A stretch of 64,000 nt of DNA from Ktedonobacter racemifer DSM 44963 (GCF_000178855.1 NZ_ADVG01000002.1:806001-870000), one strand, 5' to 3'. Positions 43,167 through 53,472 are shown, counted from the stretch's first letter. The notes: a model not told the origin generated them from the letters alone. Translations and numbers: made by a program.

Positions 43167-44462
43167 TTACGCGTGAAGCTGGCGAAGCTGTTGTGTTGCG
43201 AACCACAGGAGATTCAAGGCGGCATTGAGATCCCGGTCGATGACCAGCCCACAGGCCACGCACTCATAGGTGCGGTGTTTGAGCGGCATGCGCTTTTTGA
43301 CCTGCCCACAGCACGAACAGCGTTTGGTCGAAGGGAACCAGCGCGAGGCGATGAAGAGCTCTCCCCCGGCGTTGGCCACTTTGGTCTTGAGGAACTGCAA
43401 CAGTTGCCCCATCGCGGCATCGGCCACGGCACGCGAGAGCTTCCGGTTGGCCATCATCCCCAGGATGTTGAGGTCTTCGATGCCGATGGCCCCACAGGTG
43501 CGCGCCAGTTCGGTCGTGAACTTGTGCTGCACATCCCGCCGAATGTTGGCGATCTGCTGATGCTTGCGTGCGACCTTGAGTCGTTGCTTCTCGTAATTCT
43601 TACTGAACACGGTTCGCCTGGTTTGCGGGTCTTTCGTCTTCTGTTTCTTACTGAGTTGGCGTTGCAGCTTGCCGAGTTTCTTGAGATGGAGCGCTAAAGG
43701 CCTTTGGTTCTCAAGCCTGCGCCCATCGCTCACCACAGCAGCTTGCTTTACGCCCACATCTACCCCCACCACTGCTTCGGGCGTTGTGGGGCGCTCCCGT
43801 GTGATGTCTCCTTGGATGGAGACGTACCAGTGCCCCGCTTCACAGCAGACCGTCGCCCCCAGGATCTTGACCCGTTCGCACACGACGTGCTTGCGCGTGT
43901 TTCGCTTCTTCGTGGGAGTGGTGGCTTTCCCCTTTTCGACGAAGCGCAGTTTTTCGGCGATGTTCACCGTTCCCAGTCTGCGTAAGAGCTTGCCTCGGTC
44001 CTTCTTCGTTTGGCGCTGATCGAGGATGAAGCGGCCAAGTCCGGGAATCGAGATCCAATGGCTTCCCAAGGTGAATTTATCGTTGGAGAGATAAAACGAC
44101 TCGTGCGACTTCCCCTTTTTCTTGTACTGCGGGTAGTTCGCTCGGCCCGCAAAGAAGTTGTCATAGGCGTTTTTGAGGTCATCGAACGCACCCTCCACCA
44201 CACACTTCGTCACCTGATAGGTCCACGGATACTCCTGCTCCCGGATCTGGTTGAATTGCTTCTTGAGTGCGAGGGCATGTGGCGGTTTGAGCACGCGCTG
44301 CTCTTGGGGAACGGTTTCCTGCTCAGCTGTATACGCCTGATACTGCTTCTCCCACTGCTCCCGTCCCCAGTTGTAGATAAACCGCCTCGTGCCACAGGCT
44401 CGTTTGAGATACTCCACCTGTTCAGGGGTGGGGTTCATCCGGATCTTGTGCGCGGTTTTCAT
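43167..44462 (-). CDS. tnpB: TnpB-family RNA-guided nuclease of an IS607-type element
   Basis: The 431-residue protein has canonical RuvC motifs: GVDVGVKQAAVVSDGR (Asp, RuvC-I), IGIEDLNILGMM (Glu, RuvC-II) and VIDRDLNAALNLL (Asp, RuvC-III). The zinc finger is intact (CSCCGQ and CVACG). The N-terminus MKTAHKIRMNPTPEQVEYLK is the usual helix start. It differs from the other four TnpB proteins in this window in sequence. A truncated IS607-type recombinase gene lies just upstream. The ATG at 44462 follows CGCTCAAGG. It would use an RNA encoded at the element's right end near 43167. Confidence 0.88.
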   Translation of the reverse strand: MKTAHKIRMNPTPEQVEYLKRACGTRRFIYNWGREQWEKQYQAYTAEQETVPQEQRVLKPPHALALKKQFNQIREQEYPWTYQVTKCVVEGAFDDLKNAYDNFFAGRANYPQYKKKGKSHESFYLSNDKFTLGSHWISIPGLGRFILDQRQTKKDRGKLLRRLGTVNIAEKLRFVEKGKATTPTKKRNTRKHVVCERVKILGATVCCEAGHWYVSIQGDITRERPTTPEAVVGVDVGVKQAAVVSDGRRLENQRPLALHLKKLGKLQRQLSKKQKTKDPQTRRTVFSKNYEKQRLKVARKHQQIANIRRDVQHKFTTELARTCGAIGIEDLNILGMMANRKLSRAVADAAMGQLLQFLKTKVANAGGELFIASRWFPSTKRCSCCGQVKKRMPLKHRTYECVACGLVIDRDLNAALNLLWFATQQLRQLHA

Positions 44463-44536
44463 CCTTGAGCGCCTTTTCTCCCGCTTTGCGGGAATTCCAG
44501 TTGAGCAGGACTCGACACCCGGCAAGTGGCTCTCGT

Positions 44537-44710
44537 TCAGCGAGCGGCTGGCAGCTTCGGAAGGTTGAGCGCCGTGGTCAGATCGACCTCATGAGAGGAG
44601 CGACGCCCAGAAAGCGTTCCTTTGGCTTTGAGCCTGCTTTCTCGGTCCCAGCGCTGCACTGTTTTCACGCTGACATCCACCTGCTTGGCAAACGGTACGA
44701 CTGCGTACAT
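44537..44710 (-). pseudogene. tnpA: Truncated IS607-type serine recombinase (HTH part only)
   Basis: ATG at 44710 opens a 57-residue frame: MYAVVPFAKQVDVSVKTVQR, then WDRESRLKAKG and SGRRSSHEVDLT. This is the MerR-like helix-turn-helix with which IS607 TnpA begins. The catalytic serine-recombinase domain (about 150 residues) is absent because a stop follows. It is 74 nt upstream of the tnpB start, so the element is a broken IS607 relative. Confidence 0.78.
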
Positions 44711-44784
44711 CTACTTATTCTCACTTACTTTCGCACACGTTGTCAATACCTAGTATGTATCTCCTTCCTCACCACTCCCCAGAG

Positions 44785-45272
44785 CATACGCGGGAATTGA
44801 CGTCGCCAAACGCAAGTTTGATGTCGTGCTTTTGCTGGAGGACCAACACATCCATCGTCTCGCGGGCCAATACCGCAGAAGGATTTGCGGTGCTCCATGC
44901 CTGGGGGCCGAGAACAAGGGGCTTTTAATGGCTGTGTGTCTGGAGTCAACGGGGAGCTCTTCGGATACCATTGTCCACTTTCTGCTTGGGCATCGCTACA
45001 GCGTGAGCCTGCTCAACCCAGCTGTGCTTATGAGATATCGCAAGACGAAAAATATGCGGCACCAAACGGACAAAGTTGGCGCCTACTTCCTCGCGCTCTA
45101 TGACAAAGACGAGCGGCCAGCGGCCTGGCTTCCCATTTCTGAGAAGATCATGCGTTTACGCTCGTTCCTCGCCTCCCGTGATGACTTGATGCACACTACC
45201 GTGCAAGAGCGAAACCCCTCTCAGAAATTCCAAAAATTCATGTCTGCTCCGATTTTCGATGGCCAAGAATAG
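44785..45272 (+). pseudogene. IS110-family transposase remnant
   Basis: The plus strand encodes AGIDVAKRKFDVVLLLEDQ, then frameshifts near 44870 (AEGFAVLHAW in another frame), then CLESTGSSSDTIVHFLLGHR and QTDKVGAYFLALY. The DEDD-type pattern is recognisable, but the second Asp of KTDKVDA is Gly, and only about the first 150 residues of roughly 350 remain. It has no intact frame. Confidence 0.75.
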
Positions 45273-45510
45273 CCCTCTGATAAGAGAGGGAATTTTTCAG
45301 CGTTTCGCGGTGCGGGCTCAATGAAGCTTTCGGATTGCACCATCAGATTCATTCGTCGTTTGCTGAGGCAAACTGGCGCAGTGCCTCGACCGATTTTGAG
45401 CCGAAAGGCGGATCTGGCCCACTTTTGGTAAATGATGAGTTTCCCATGAGTCATGTGGGTACCTTTACTGAAGAGGGCAAACTAACAAAAATAACCTTGA
45501 GGATGAGATG
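45273..45510. other. Spacer after the IS110 remnant
   Basis: No gene is supported. It may include the element's end. Confidence 0.4.
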
Positions 45511-45762
45511 TCAATCACTAAGAATACGTTGGATCTGAGTAAAAAGATATTCATAGTCAATCGTTTCAAAGTCCGTGGTATCGACTTCAATGACGTGACC
45601 ATTGAGTGGCAAAGGCTGTAAAAATTCTGGGGGAATGGAAGCCTTTGGGTCAAATACTCTCAGATGCTCCATATGCCCACGATGTCGTTGCCCTGATTCC
45701 CAGCGCTGCTTGACGCGCTCAGCAAGGATGTAGTAATGGCACATAACCGAGCTGTGCATCAC
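45511..45762 (-). pseudogene. C-terminal fragment of a P-loop kinase-like protein
   Basis: The 83-residue frame encodes MCHYYILAERVKQRWESGQR and HRGHMEHLRVFDPKAS, then IEVDTTDFETIDYEYLFTQI, a pattern seen at the C-terminus of small AAA/nucleoside-kinase-like proteins (arginine-rich lid, then a final helix). The P-loop is missing, so it is probably a fragment. Family assignment is tentative. Confidence 0.4.
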
Positions 45763-45817
45763 CCGAAAGACTCACCAGGTGAAAGGGGTGTGGTGTTGAG
45801 GAGTAAAATGCCTAAAG

Positions 45818-46300
45818 CTACTTCAGCTTGCGCGCGATATGATTATCGATCACCACCCTTTCATTGGTGAAGGACACGATGCTATCGGCGGTGAAGCCCA
45901 CGGCTTTGCCTCCATTGGTGAAGATGCCCAAAGCACTTAAACGCATCGCATCGAGGGGATTGAGGGCGATACTGACCTCGCTCACTTCGCCCAGAGCCTC
46001 GTCATTCTCGCTGACAACGGGCATGCCGATCAGGTCTTTGCTCTGTGGCAGTGGGGGAAGCGCCTTTATCAGCATGTTCTCGTTATCGATAGTCACCTTA
46101 TCGATTTCAACGGCCTTGATGCCACATGCCGGCAGGGCGAAGTCGCCATTGACACATGTAAGGACGCGCAGGGCATAGATAGAGTTTGATCCCTCTTTGA
46201 AGAAAAAGTCAACGACGGTACCAAGCGACTTTCCCAGCTTAGGCACATACACGGGAAGATTCAGCAATTCGGACCATTTTCTGCTACTCGTAGTCTCCAT
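45818..46300 (-). CDS. PRC-barrel domain protein
   Basis: The 160-residue protein contains two PRC-barrel units: KWSELLNLPVYVPKLGKSLG with VVDFFFKEG in the first, and DLIGMPVVSENDEALGEVSE with VSIALNP in the second. PRC barrels occur in ribosome maturation and photosynthetic reaction-centre proteins and in small stand-alone proteins of unknown role. It has no membrane segment. The ATG at 46300 lacks an obvious Shine-Dalgarno sequence. It stands alone. Confidence 0.75.
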   Translation of the reverse strand: METTSSRKWSELLNLPVYVPKLGKSLGTVVDFFFKEGSNSIYALRVLTCVNGDFALPACGIKAVEIDKVTIDNENMLIKALPPLPQSKDLIGMPVVSENDEALGEVSEVSIALNPLDAMRLSALGIFTNGGKAVGFTADSIVSFTNERVVIDNHIARKLK

Positions 46301-46861
46301 ATGTATGGGTTACCCCTTGATAGGATTGATCATATAATTAGGCAGATAGCGCGAGAAGTATTCGTCTCGTGTTCTGGTTTATTATACACTTTGTCGCCCT
46401 CCTTGGTAATTCTCTTGAGGAAGAACACGATGGATACAAACTGACAACATGTTAGGAAAAAGAAGCGGAGATCCGATGTGCTATCTGTGAGGAAGCATGT
46501 TCCCCGATCTCACGCGTTGAACGCAGTGTCGCAACCAGTCGATGTGCTTCCCCCAAACAACGCTTGTGCAGCAATATAAAACGATCTTTACCTCTTTGGG
46601 GTCCCGACATATCATTGGGTAGCAGTATATGCACGACATATAGCTCAAAGTCTCTACCATAGGCGAAGAGAAGAGATGTTGTACGTTACCGGTAGTTTGT
46701 GGACTCGGGAAATTGCGCCTGATATTGGATAGCTATCCAGAGCAATTTAAGCACAGATTGCCCTCACTTGACGGGTTTAAAACGGGGCAAAATCCCAAGA
46801 CAACAAACTACCGTTACAGCGGTGTTCATAAAGATTGAGCTACATGGTAGGGGAGCTTGTG
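46301..46861. other. Gene-free spacer
   Basis: 561 bp with no recognisable gene. A minus-strand frame at 46452-46634 has no family resemblance and no good binding site. It probably holds the promoter of the PRC-barrel gene and the 3' end of the kinase transcript. Confidence 0.5.
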
Positions 46862-48757
46862 TCACTCTTCCTGAGCTGGCGTGATAGGCAAGGTAAACCA
46901 GAATGTGGCTCCCTGACCAGGAGCACTTTGTACCCCAACGCTCCCCTGCTGCCGTTTAATGAACTCCCGACATAAATAGAGGGCCAATCCGAAGCTCAGA
47001 TCCAGTTCATGCTGGACAGCACTCCCTTTGGCACGATAGAAGCGTTCCCAGATATGATCGAGATCTTCTCTCGCAATGCCTGATCCCTCATTATGGACTG
47101 AGACACGTGCGCGCGTATCCGCAATGTTTAACTTCACGACCACAGGCCGCCCTGGGGGAGAAAAGGTGAGCGCATTCGTCAGATAGATATGAAGAACCTG
47201 CTTGATCCGCCCGGCATCGGCGATGATGGGCACCTTTTGTGCCGGAGAAGGAACATCTAGCATAATGGTGTGCTCTGGCGCAGATTGTTGCTGCCTGGTC
47301 ACGACCTCTCTGAGCAGTACGAGCAGATCTTCCGAACGCGAGGCCACTGGAAGCGTATTGGTCTGGATACGTGCATCATCAATCAAAGCATCAATCATAC
47401 GCTGCTGAAGCCTGGCTCCCTGTGAAGCAGCTGCTAAGGGCTGCTGAACGGAAGCAATGGAGTCACGTAGCTGCGCGGATGACGGTGCAAGCTGATCTTT
47501 TAAGATCCGCAATCGGCGCTGTGCTAATTGCAGATTGCCCGTGGTCACTGTCAGTGGGGTGCGCAGTTCATGTGTGGCCAGGTTCAGAAATTCGCCAATC
47601 AGGCGACTCACTTCGCGTTGGATGAGTGCTCTCTTCTGTTTCTCTTCCTGTGCATAGAAACAGTGAATCCCCTCAATGACCAGCATGGTCTGCGCAGTGA
47701 CTGCTTTCATGAGCGCAATCTCCTCGGGAGTGTACTCCCCCTCAGAACTCGCTTTGACGATGATCAACATCCCAACCCACTGCTGTTCCAGAAACAGAGG
47801 AAGGAGCAGAAAGATCTCAGAGTCAGGAGCCGCGAGGTGAGGATACGCCGGAAAGGGCAGGTGTTTCCCGAGATATTCAATAGTGTCAAAATGATCAGTT
47901 AGCACCTCCTGGTGAGCGCCGAGACGAGCGCGTGCCGCGTCGTCAACCGCGTCTAAGAGCTGGAAGCGTCCCCCAATTTCTCGCCAGTGCTGTTCTTGTT
48001 CAGCGGTCAAGCCACTTCCTGCAACAAAATACAGATGGTCTGTTCGATGGCCGAAAGCGAGGAGGTCCACGCGGTGGCAATTCAGGACCGACCGGACGAC
48101 ATCGACGAGCTGCTGGGCCACGAAGAGCACTGGAGGGGCGAGGAGAAAGGTTTCTTCTGGCAAGAGGTGATCTCTCTGCTCAGGAAGTTGCGCGATCGCG
48201 TTGATGAGGTCCATCATCGCCTCATGGGCTTGTTGGAGGCAGGAAACTTCCTGACGAGCATGCGTAAATTCCTGGATGATAAAGACGGTTTCTTCCACGT
48301 TGCGCATTTGATCGCCCGCGGGAAAGGAGCGAACAGAGACCGGGGTCTTGCGCCCGGAAGGGAGACGCAGCAGCAGGGTCTGGTTTGGCAAATCAGCTCC
48401 TGTTGTCCCGGCAAGGACCAGGTTCATCAGCCATTGTTCTGAGGGAACGCATGGTGGCTGCTCATCAGAGCGTAGGTAGTGTGTGAGAAAGTGCTGATAG
48501 TCTCTTCCTTGACATTGAGCTTCGGAAACCACTTCAAGGAGCTTGCGAGCAGCAGCATTGATCCGTACAATCTTCTGGTTGCGATCACACGCGATGAGAC
48601 CTTCTGGGAAAGACTCCCAGATAATCTCCAATTGGTTGAGTTGCATCATGCGCTGGGAGGAGACCTTCAAAGAGCGAGCGTGAGAAATGGACGTTCCTCC
48701 GGGTGTTCTCTCCCGTTTCTGTTCGCGTTGTGTGACATGGTGTAAGCTTTTACCCAC
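46862..48757 (-). CDS. PAS-GAF sensor histidine kinase
   Basis: The 631-residue protein has a short PAS domain (about 35-160), a linker helix, a GAF domain (about 180-375), HisKA with LATHELRTPLTVTTGNLQLA (His about 396) and HATPase_c (about 490-625) with the degenerate N-box IYLTNALTFSPPGR, NEGSGIAREDLDH and SFGLALYLCREF. It resembles the kinase at 14480 in layout but not in order. No response regulator is adjacent. GTG at 48757 is the likely start; AAAGGAGCTATGAG precedes it with correct spacing. Confidence 0.87.
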   Translation of the reverse strand: MGKSLHHVTQREQKRERTPGGTSISHARSLKVSSQRMMQLNQLEIIWESFPEGLIACDRNQKIVRINAAARKLLEVVSEAQCQGRDYQHFLTHYLRSDEQPPCVPSEQWLMNLVLAGTTGADLPNQTLLLRLPSGRKTPVSVRSFPAGDQMRNVEETVFIIQEFTHARQEVSCLQQAHEAMMDLINAIAQLPEQRDHLLPEETFLLAPPVLFVAQQLVDVVRSVLNCHRVDLLAFGHRTDHLYFVAGSGLTAEQEQHWREIGGRFQLLDAVDDAARARLGAHQEVLTDHFDTIEYLGKHLPFPAYPHLAAPDSEIFLLLPLFLEQQWVGMLIIVKASSEGEYTPEEIALMKAVTAQTMLVIEGIHCFYAQEEKQKRALIQREVSRLIGEFLNLATHELRTPLTVTTGNLQLAQRRLRILKDQLAPSSAQLRDSIASVQQPLAAASQGARLQQRMIDALIDDARIQTNTLPVASRSEDLLVLLREVVTRQQQSAPEHTIMLDVPSPAQKVPIIADAGRIKQVLHIYLTNALTFSPPGRPVVVKLNIADTRARVSVHNEGSGIAREDLDHIWERFYRAKGSAVQHELDLSFGLALYLCREFIKRQQGSVGVQSAPGQGATFWFTLPITPAQEE

Positions 48758-48925
48758 CTCATAGCTCCTTTTCGAAATGCATCATAGCTCTGCAATTTCA
48801 GAAACAGAGTACCAGAATAAAGGTAGCACTTTCGCGCATGGCGCTTGAGTCATTCATGGCAGACGATGCAGTTGCGCTCTTTTGGCAAATAGGAAGAAGA
48901 GCTCGTTTTTGCAGGCAATGGGGGA

Positions 48926-49633
48926 TCAGGGAGCTGCTGGCCCCGCTTCATCCAGGCGAGCCGGATTCTCTATGTGGTTGAGACGATTCCAGAGCACATA
49001 CCCGGTTTGCTTCTTTGGAACATAGTAGTGGTCCTCATCGGAAATCCTCTCGGCCAGAGCAGTAAATTCGCCTTTCTCCCGCTCGTTCAGATCAATGTAT
49101 TTTGCCCCTTGTTCGAGATATTCTCCTAGTGGCACAATGACAATCGCGCGCAGTTCATCCTTGGTGAAATCTGCGAGCTTGCCATGCAGTTCTTTGATAT
49201 CGCTCGCGCGAAGTCCAAGATCGTGCTGCTTAGAGAGCATGCCATAATTGGCACCCGCGAAGTTATCGGGCCTGATGTCCTCTTCAAAGTTATCTACCCG
49301 GCCAGGAAGAGGTTCAGGCTGTCTTTCCGCAGGCTCATGCATCCTGGAAGCCTTCCGAGGTTTGTGTGCGTTTGAGTCAGTGCCTGAGCGACTTTCCCCT
49401 CGTTCCATCATGACCTGCGAGTTTGCTTTCCTGGTGTTCATCTCAGGAGGTATGACCCATTGAGGAGGAACCTTGGCTCTCTGCGGTAATGGATCGAGAT
49501 TCTGATGGAGGCGTGCTTGCTCTTGGTACGTCTTTTTCTTCTTGTATGTCCCCGTTGTAATCACGGTACTGTGTTCGGCCTTATTACGGCCATGCATGGC
49601 TTTGGCAGGTCGCTGCTGGTGCTTTTTCGGCAT
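48926..49633 (-). CDS. Basic hypothetical protein of 235 residues
   Basis: I do not recognise this protein. The first half is basic and low in complexity (MPKKHQQRPAKAMHGRNKAE, KKKKTYQEQARLHQNL), probably disordered. The second half is folded-looking: GLRASDIKELHGKLADFTKD, ELRAIVIVPLGEYLEQGAKY, ISDEDHYYVPKKQTGYVLWN. The start is well supported by GAGGAGGAGAACC. A nucleic-acid-associated role is conceivable from charge alone. Confidence 0.6.
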   Translation of the reverse strand: MPKKHQQRPAKAMHGRNKAEHSTVITTGTYKKKKTYQEQARLHQNLDPLPQRAKVPPQWVIPPEMNTRKANSQVMMERGESRSGTDSNAHKPRKASRMHEPAERQPEPLPGRVDNFEEDIRPDNFAGANYGMLSKQHDLGLRASDIKELHGKLADFTKDELRAIVIVPLGEYLEQGAKYIDLNEREKGEFTALAERISDEDHYYVPKKQTGYVLWNRLNHIENPARLDEAGPAAP

Positions 49634-49914
49634 GGTTCTCCTCCTCTCGTTTTACCCAGGTCCCATCTGCTCTCGTTGTACCTTCAAGGATTCAATGCAC
49701 ACAATTCTTGCTTTCTTTCTGTGAAGCTGAACAGAGTGGTCGCCCCTCTCTAGTGGGTTTACGGATTACTCACTCGGAAAGTGACTCATCTTGCCAGGTA
49801 TACCAGCGAGTCCACCCGGAAACGATGAGTGTGAAGTCGAAATAACAGGCATCCGTTCCCTGCTTGCTCACAGAAAGTGGAATGCCATTTCGCATAATAG
49901 GTGATATTTCTAAT
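49634..49914. other. Upstream spacer of the basic gene
   Basis: No gene is seen. It is the divergent region between the basic hypothetical gene and the area leading to the formate dehydrogenase operon. Confidence 0.5.
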
Positions 49915-49943
49915 GATAAATACTACTATTAGTAGTATTTATC
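49915..49943. repeat. AT-rich 29-bp palindrome upstream of fdh
   Basis: GATAAATACTACTA, centre T, then TAGTAGTATTTATC: 14-bp arms. It could be a terminator, a regulator site or a replication-type element. It lies about 340 bp before the formate dehydrogenase gene. Confidence 0.55.
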
Positions 49944-50281
49944 TCCATCTTTTGCATTGAATTAGTGTGATGCAGATATCTTCGATAATCTCTAATTGGA
50001 GGCGGTGAGTAATGCGCCTCCTTGCCTTTTTGCAGATTTGAGAAAGGTGAGCTTGTCGAATGGATGTGTTTTGATGACCGAGTATCTTGCCTTCAGCGGG
50101 AAGAAAAGATCATTGTCGTGAATAGTCTATTAGCACAGAAAGTTGCTCTGCTATACTTTCGTCTGGCTGAGCGGAAAGGACAACGCACATTCATACTCCC
50201 ATTGCAACCTTCTACAGGCGATTAGCCCGTTTCTTCTCTCCCTCAACAATTGAACAGACATTCCAATCACATGTCGGTCTA
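49944..50281. other. Region before formate dehydrogenase
   Basis: No gene is clear. The formate dehydrogenase frame stays open upstream from 50171 to 50281, without an ATG, and encodes no Tat signal. A short frame at 50022-50225 from TTG is not convincing. Confidence 0.45.
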
Positions 50282-53200
50282 GTGCCCAATCCGCTGAGCG
50301 AACGAAGCAAAACACTCCAGCCACGCGTTCACGACGCCAAAATGGTGAAAAGTGTGTGCCCCTATTGCGCCGTCGGCTGTGGACAACGCGTCTATGTGAA
50401 AGATGGAAAAGTGATCGATATTGAAGGCGATGATGATAGCCCTGTGAGCAAAGGCTGTCTGTGTCCCAAAGGAAGCGCCAGCTATCAGCTCGATATCAAT
50501 CGGCGTCGTTGGGCCACGGTCAAATACCGCGCGCCTTACGCTACCGAGTGGGAGGAAAAGCCCCTGGATTGGGCCATGGATCGCGTTGCCCAGCTTGTGT
50601 ATCAAACACGCGAGGCGACGTTTCGTGAAACCGATGACACAGGGAAACCTATACATAACACCACTGCTATTGGGTCACTCGGCGGCGCGACGCTGGATAA
50701 TGAAGAGAATTATCTCATCACGAAGCTCTTCCACTCCTTAGGAATGGTTTGCATCGAAAACCAGGCCCGGATATGACACAGCGCCTCTGTGCCGGGTCTC
50801 GGTGCAAGCCTCGGTCGCGGTGCGGCCAATACGTTTCTGCAAGACCTGCAAAATAGCGACTGCATCCTTATTCAGGGCAGCAATTTTGCAGAATGTCATC
50901 CTGTGGGTTTCCGCTGGGTAATGGCAGCGAAAGAGCGCGGGGCAACGATTATTCACGTTGATCCACATTTCTCGCGCACCTCACAGCACGCTGACATCTA
51001 TGCCCCCATTCGGACAGGCACGGATATTGCCTTTCTTGGTGGCCTGATTAACTATGTCTTGCAGCAGAACCGATACTTTGAAGAATACGTGCAGGCATAT
51101 ACCAACGCGAGTTTCATCGTGAGTGATGCTTTTCGTGATACTGAAGACCTGGGTGGCGTTTTCTCCGGACTGAAATCCGATCACAGTGCGTACGATATCT
51201 CAAGTTGGCAATATCAAATGACACAGCGTGGGACGTCCGATCGGCTCGCTGAACACGAATCAATCAAAGATCGGTGTCCTCGCAAAGGTGCAGCCGATAC
51301 GCATAATGAGCAGCACATCATGCCCGACGCGCAGGAAGGCCAGGGCTTGTTCGCGCATGCGCATCCCAGTCAGATCCAGCGTGATCCAACGATGCAACAT
51401 CCGCGCTGTGTCTTACAGCTTCTCAAACGCCATTACGCGCGTTACACCCCTGAAATGGTGGAACAGATTTGCGGAATTCCAGCAGAGCGGTTCTTGAAGA
51501 TCGCTGATACCCTGGTCAAAAACTCCGGGCGTGAGCGGACGACCAATATCTCTTATGCTGTTGGTTGGACACAGCATACAACAGGCGTCCAGGTGATTCG
51601 TACCGCGGGCATTTTGCAACTGTTGCTTGGAAATATCGGACGCCCGGGTGGGGGCATTATGGCTCTGCGTGGCCACGCGAATATTCAGGGTTCGACTGAT
51701 ATTCCGACGCTCTATAATCTCTTGCCTGGCTACCTGGTGATGCCAAGCACGTTACGTCAGGAATATGATTTCGCCACCTATATGGAACACAACAGTCAGG
51801 AGGCTGGCTGGTGGGTCCATTATCCCGAGTACTTTGTGAGCTTGATGAAAGCATGGTATGGAGATGCCGCAACCCGGGAGAACGACTGGGCCTATCACTA
51901 CCTTCCGAAAATTACGGGTGATCATTCCGACTTGCCCATGTTCATCTCCATGATGGATGGCCACATGCAGGGCTTGTTCCTGATAGGGCAAAATCCCGCC
52001 GCTGGTGGCATCGACGCTGGTTTCCATCGGGCAGCAATGGAAAAGCTCGAATGGCTGGTCGTGCGCGATCTCTACGAAATCGAGAGCGCAGCCTACTGGA
52101 AGCGACCGGGAATTGATCCAACGAAGATAGGAACTGAGGTGTTCTTCCTGCCTGCGGCCTCGCATGTCGAAAAAGAGGGCAGCTTTACGAATACGCAGCG
52201 TCTGATTCAATATCGCGAGAAAGCCATTGACCCGCCTGACGATGCGCGTTCAGAACCCTGGTTTCTGACGGAACTGGGCCTGCGACTGAAAGAACTGTAT
52301 AAACAGAGTACCAGGGAGCGCGATAAACCTATTCAAGATCTGACCTGGAACTATCGTCGCGAGGAGGGACCACAGCGAGAAATGGTTGTCGAGGATATCG
52401 TCAAAGAGATCAATGGGTATACTGTTGCCGACGGCAAGGTCGTCAAAAATTTCAATGCGCTCAAGGCTGATGGAAGTACTGCCTGTGGCTGCTGGATCTT
52501 CAGTGGCATTATGCCCGAAGAAGGAAAAAACCTGGCGTGCAGTCGCCAGCCAGATGCGTATGTCAGTCCGGGCTGGGGCTTTACCTGGCCTGATAATCGA
52601 CATATTCTCTATAATCGGGCCTCCGCGGATCCGCAGGGCAACCCCTGGTCAGAGCAGAAGAAGTATATCTGGTGGGATGCCGAGTATGACAATGGGGATG
52701 GCACAAAGGGGCGCTGGACTGGATATGATCAACCCGATTTTCCGGTGACCAAGCCACCTGATGCGCAAGCTGATCCGGATGGTGAGGGACTTGATGCGCA
52801 TTCCGGTTCGGACCCGTTCACCATGAACGCTGAGGGGCGAGGCCGCTTGTATGCGCCAAGCGGCTTGACCGATGGACCACTGCCAACCCATTATGAACCA
52901 GTCGAGTCACCAGTGATAAACCCACTTTATCCCGAGAGGTCAAACAATCCGGTGATCAAATACTGGCATCGTCCAGATAATCCAGAAAACGGGACCGCCA
53001 ATCCTGACTTTCCCTATGCCATTACCACTTACCGTCTGACGGAACATCACGTTGGTGGGGCGATGTCTCGCTGGCTGCCCTGGCTTTCGGAACTGCAACC
53101 AGAACTGTTTGCTGAAATCGACGAGGCGCTGGCCGCTGAAAAGGGCGTCAAAAATGGAGACTGGATTACGATCTGGACCAGACGCGGCGAGATCGAGGCC

Positions 53201-53449
53201 AAGGCCCTGGTGACGGCACGTATACAACCGCTGTTGATCCAGGGTCACGTCGTGCATCAGATAGGTCTGCCGTTTCACTGGGGCTATCAAGGGGTCGTCA
53301 AAGGGGATATTGCCAATGACCTGCTCTTACTGGTGGCTGACCGCAACGTCAGTATGCATGAAGCAAAATCGTTTACCTGTAATATGCGCCCCGGTCGGCG
53401 CAGCTATCAAGGCCAGGATGGCAGTTATGTGGCACGAGAACAGCCCTAA
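50282..53449 (+). CDS. fdnG: Selenocysteine-containing formate dehydrogenase alpha subunit
   Basis: This 1056-codon gene encodes the molybdenum/tungsten bis-MGD catalytic subunit that oxidises formate. The N-terminal 4Fe-4S cluster is CPYCAVGCGQRVYV plus CLCPKGSA. Codon 165 is an in-frame TGA (50774-50776): IENQARI-TGA-HSASVPGLG, where E. coli FdnG has DNQARV-Sec-HGPTV. The rest continues with GRGAAN, AECHPVGFRWVMAAK, GWTQHTTGVQ, LLLGNIGRPGGGIMALRGHA, RLTEHH and GIPIHWG-type GLPFHWGYQG. The GTG at 50282 is tentative; no Tat signal is visible, so the enzyme may face the cytoplasm or be N-terminally truncated. About 45 extra residues lie near 51230-51370. It is first in a three-gene operon. Confidence 0.9.
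50777..50812 (+). promoter_or_regulatory. SECIS-like hairpin after the UGA codon
   Basis: TGTGCCG (50788-50794) pairs with CGGTGCA (50800-50806), with two G-U pairs, around an apical GGTCT (50795-50799). The loop begins 18 nt after the UGA. From memory, E. coli fdhF has the same 18-nt spacing and a GGUCU loop. Confidence 0.72.
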
Positions 53450-53472
53450 GAACCAGGAAAGGAACGTGCGCT

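Noticed and set aside
49915..49943. CRISPR repeat or tRNA gene
   Set aside because: There is only one copy with no spacer array, and no cloverleaf can be drawn; it is a simple palindrome.
50022..50225. 67-residue plus-strand frame upstream of formate dehydrogenase
   Set aside because: It needs a TTG start without a Shine-Dalgarno sequence and resembles no known family.
50282..50776. Formate dehydrogenase read as two separate genes or a frameshift
   Set aside because: Both parts are in the same frame, and the break is a single TGA at the known selenocysteine position followed by a SECIS-like hairpin.
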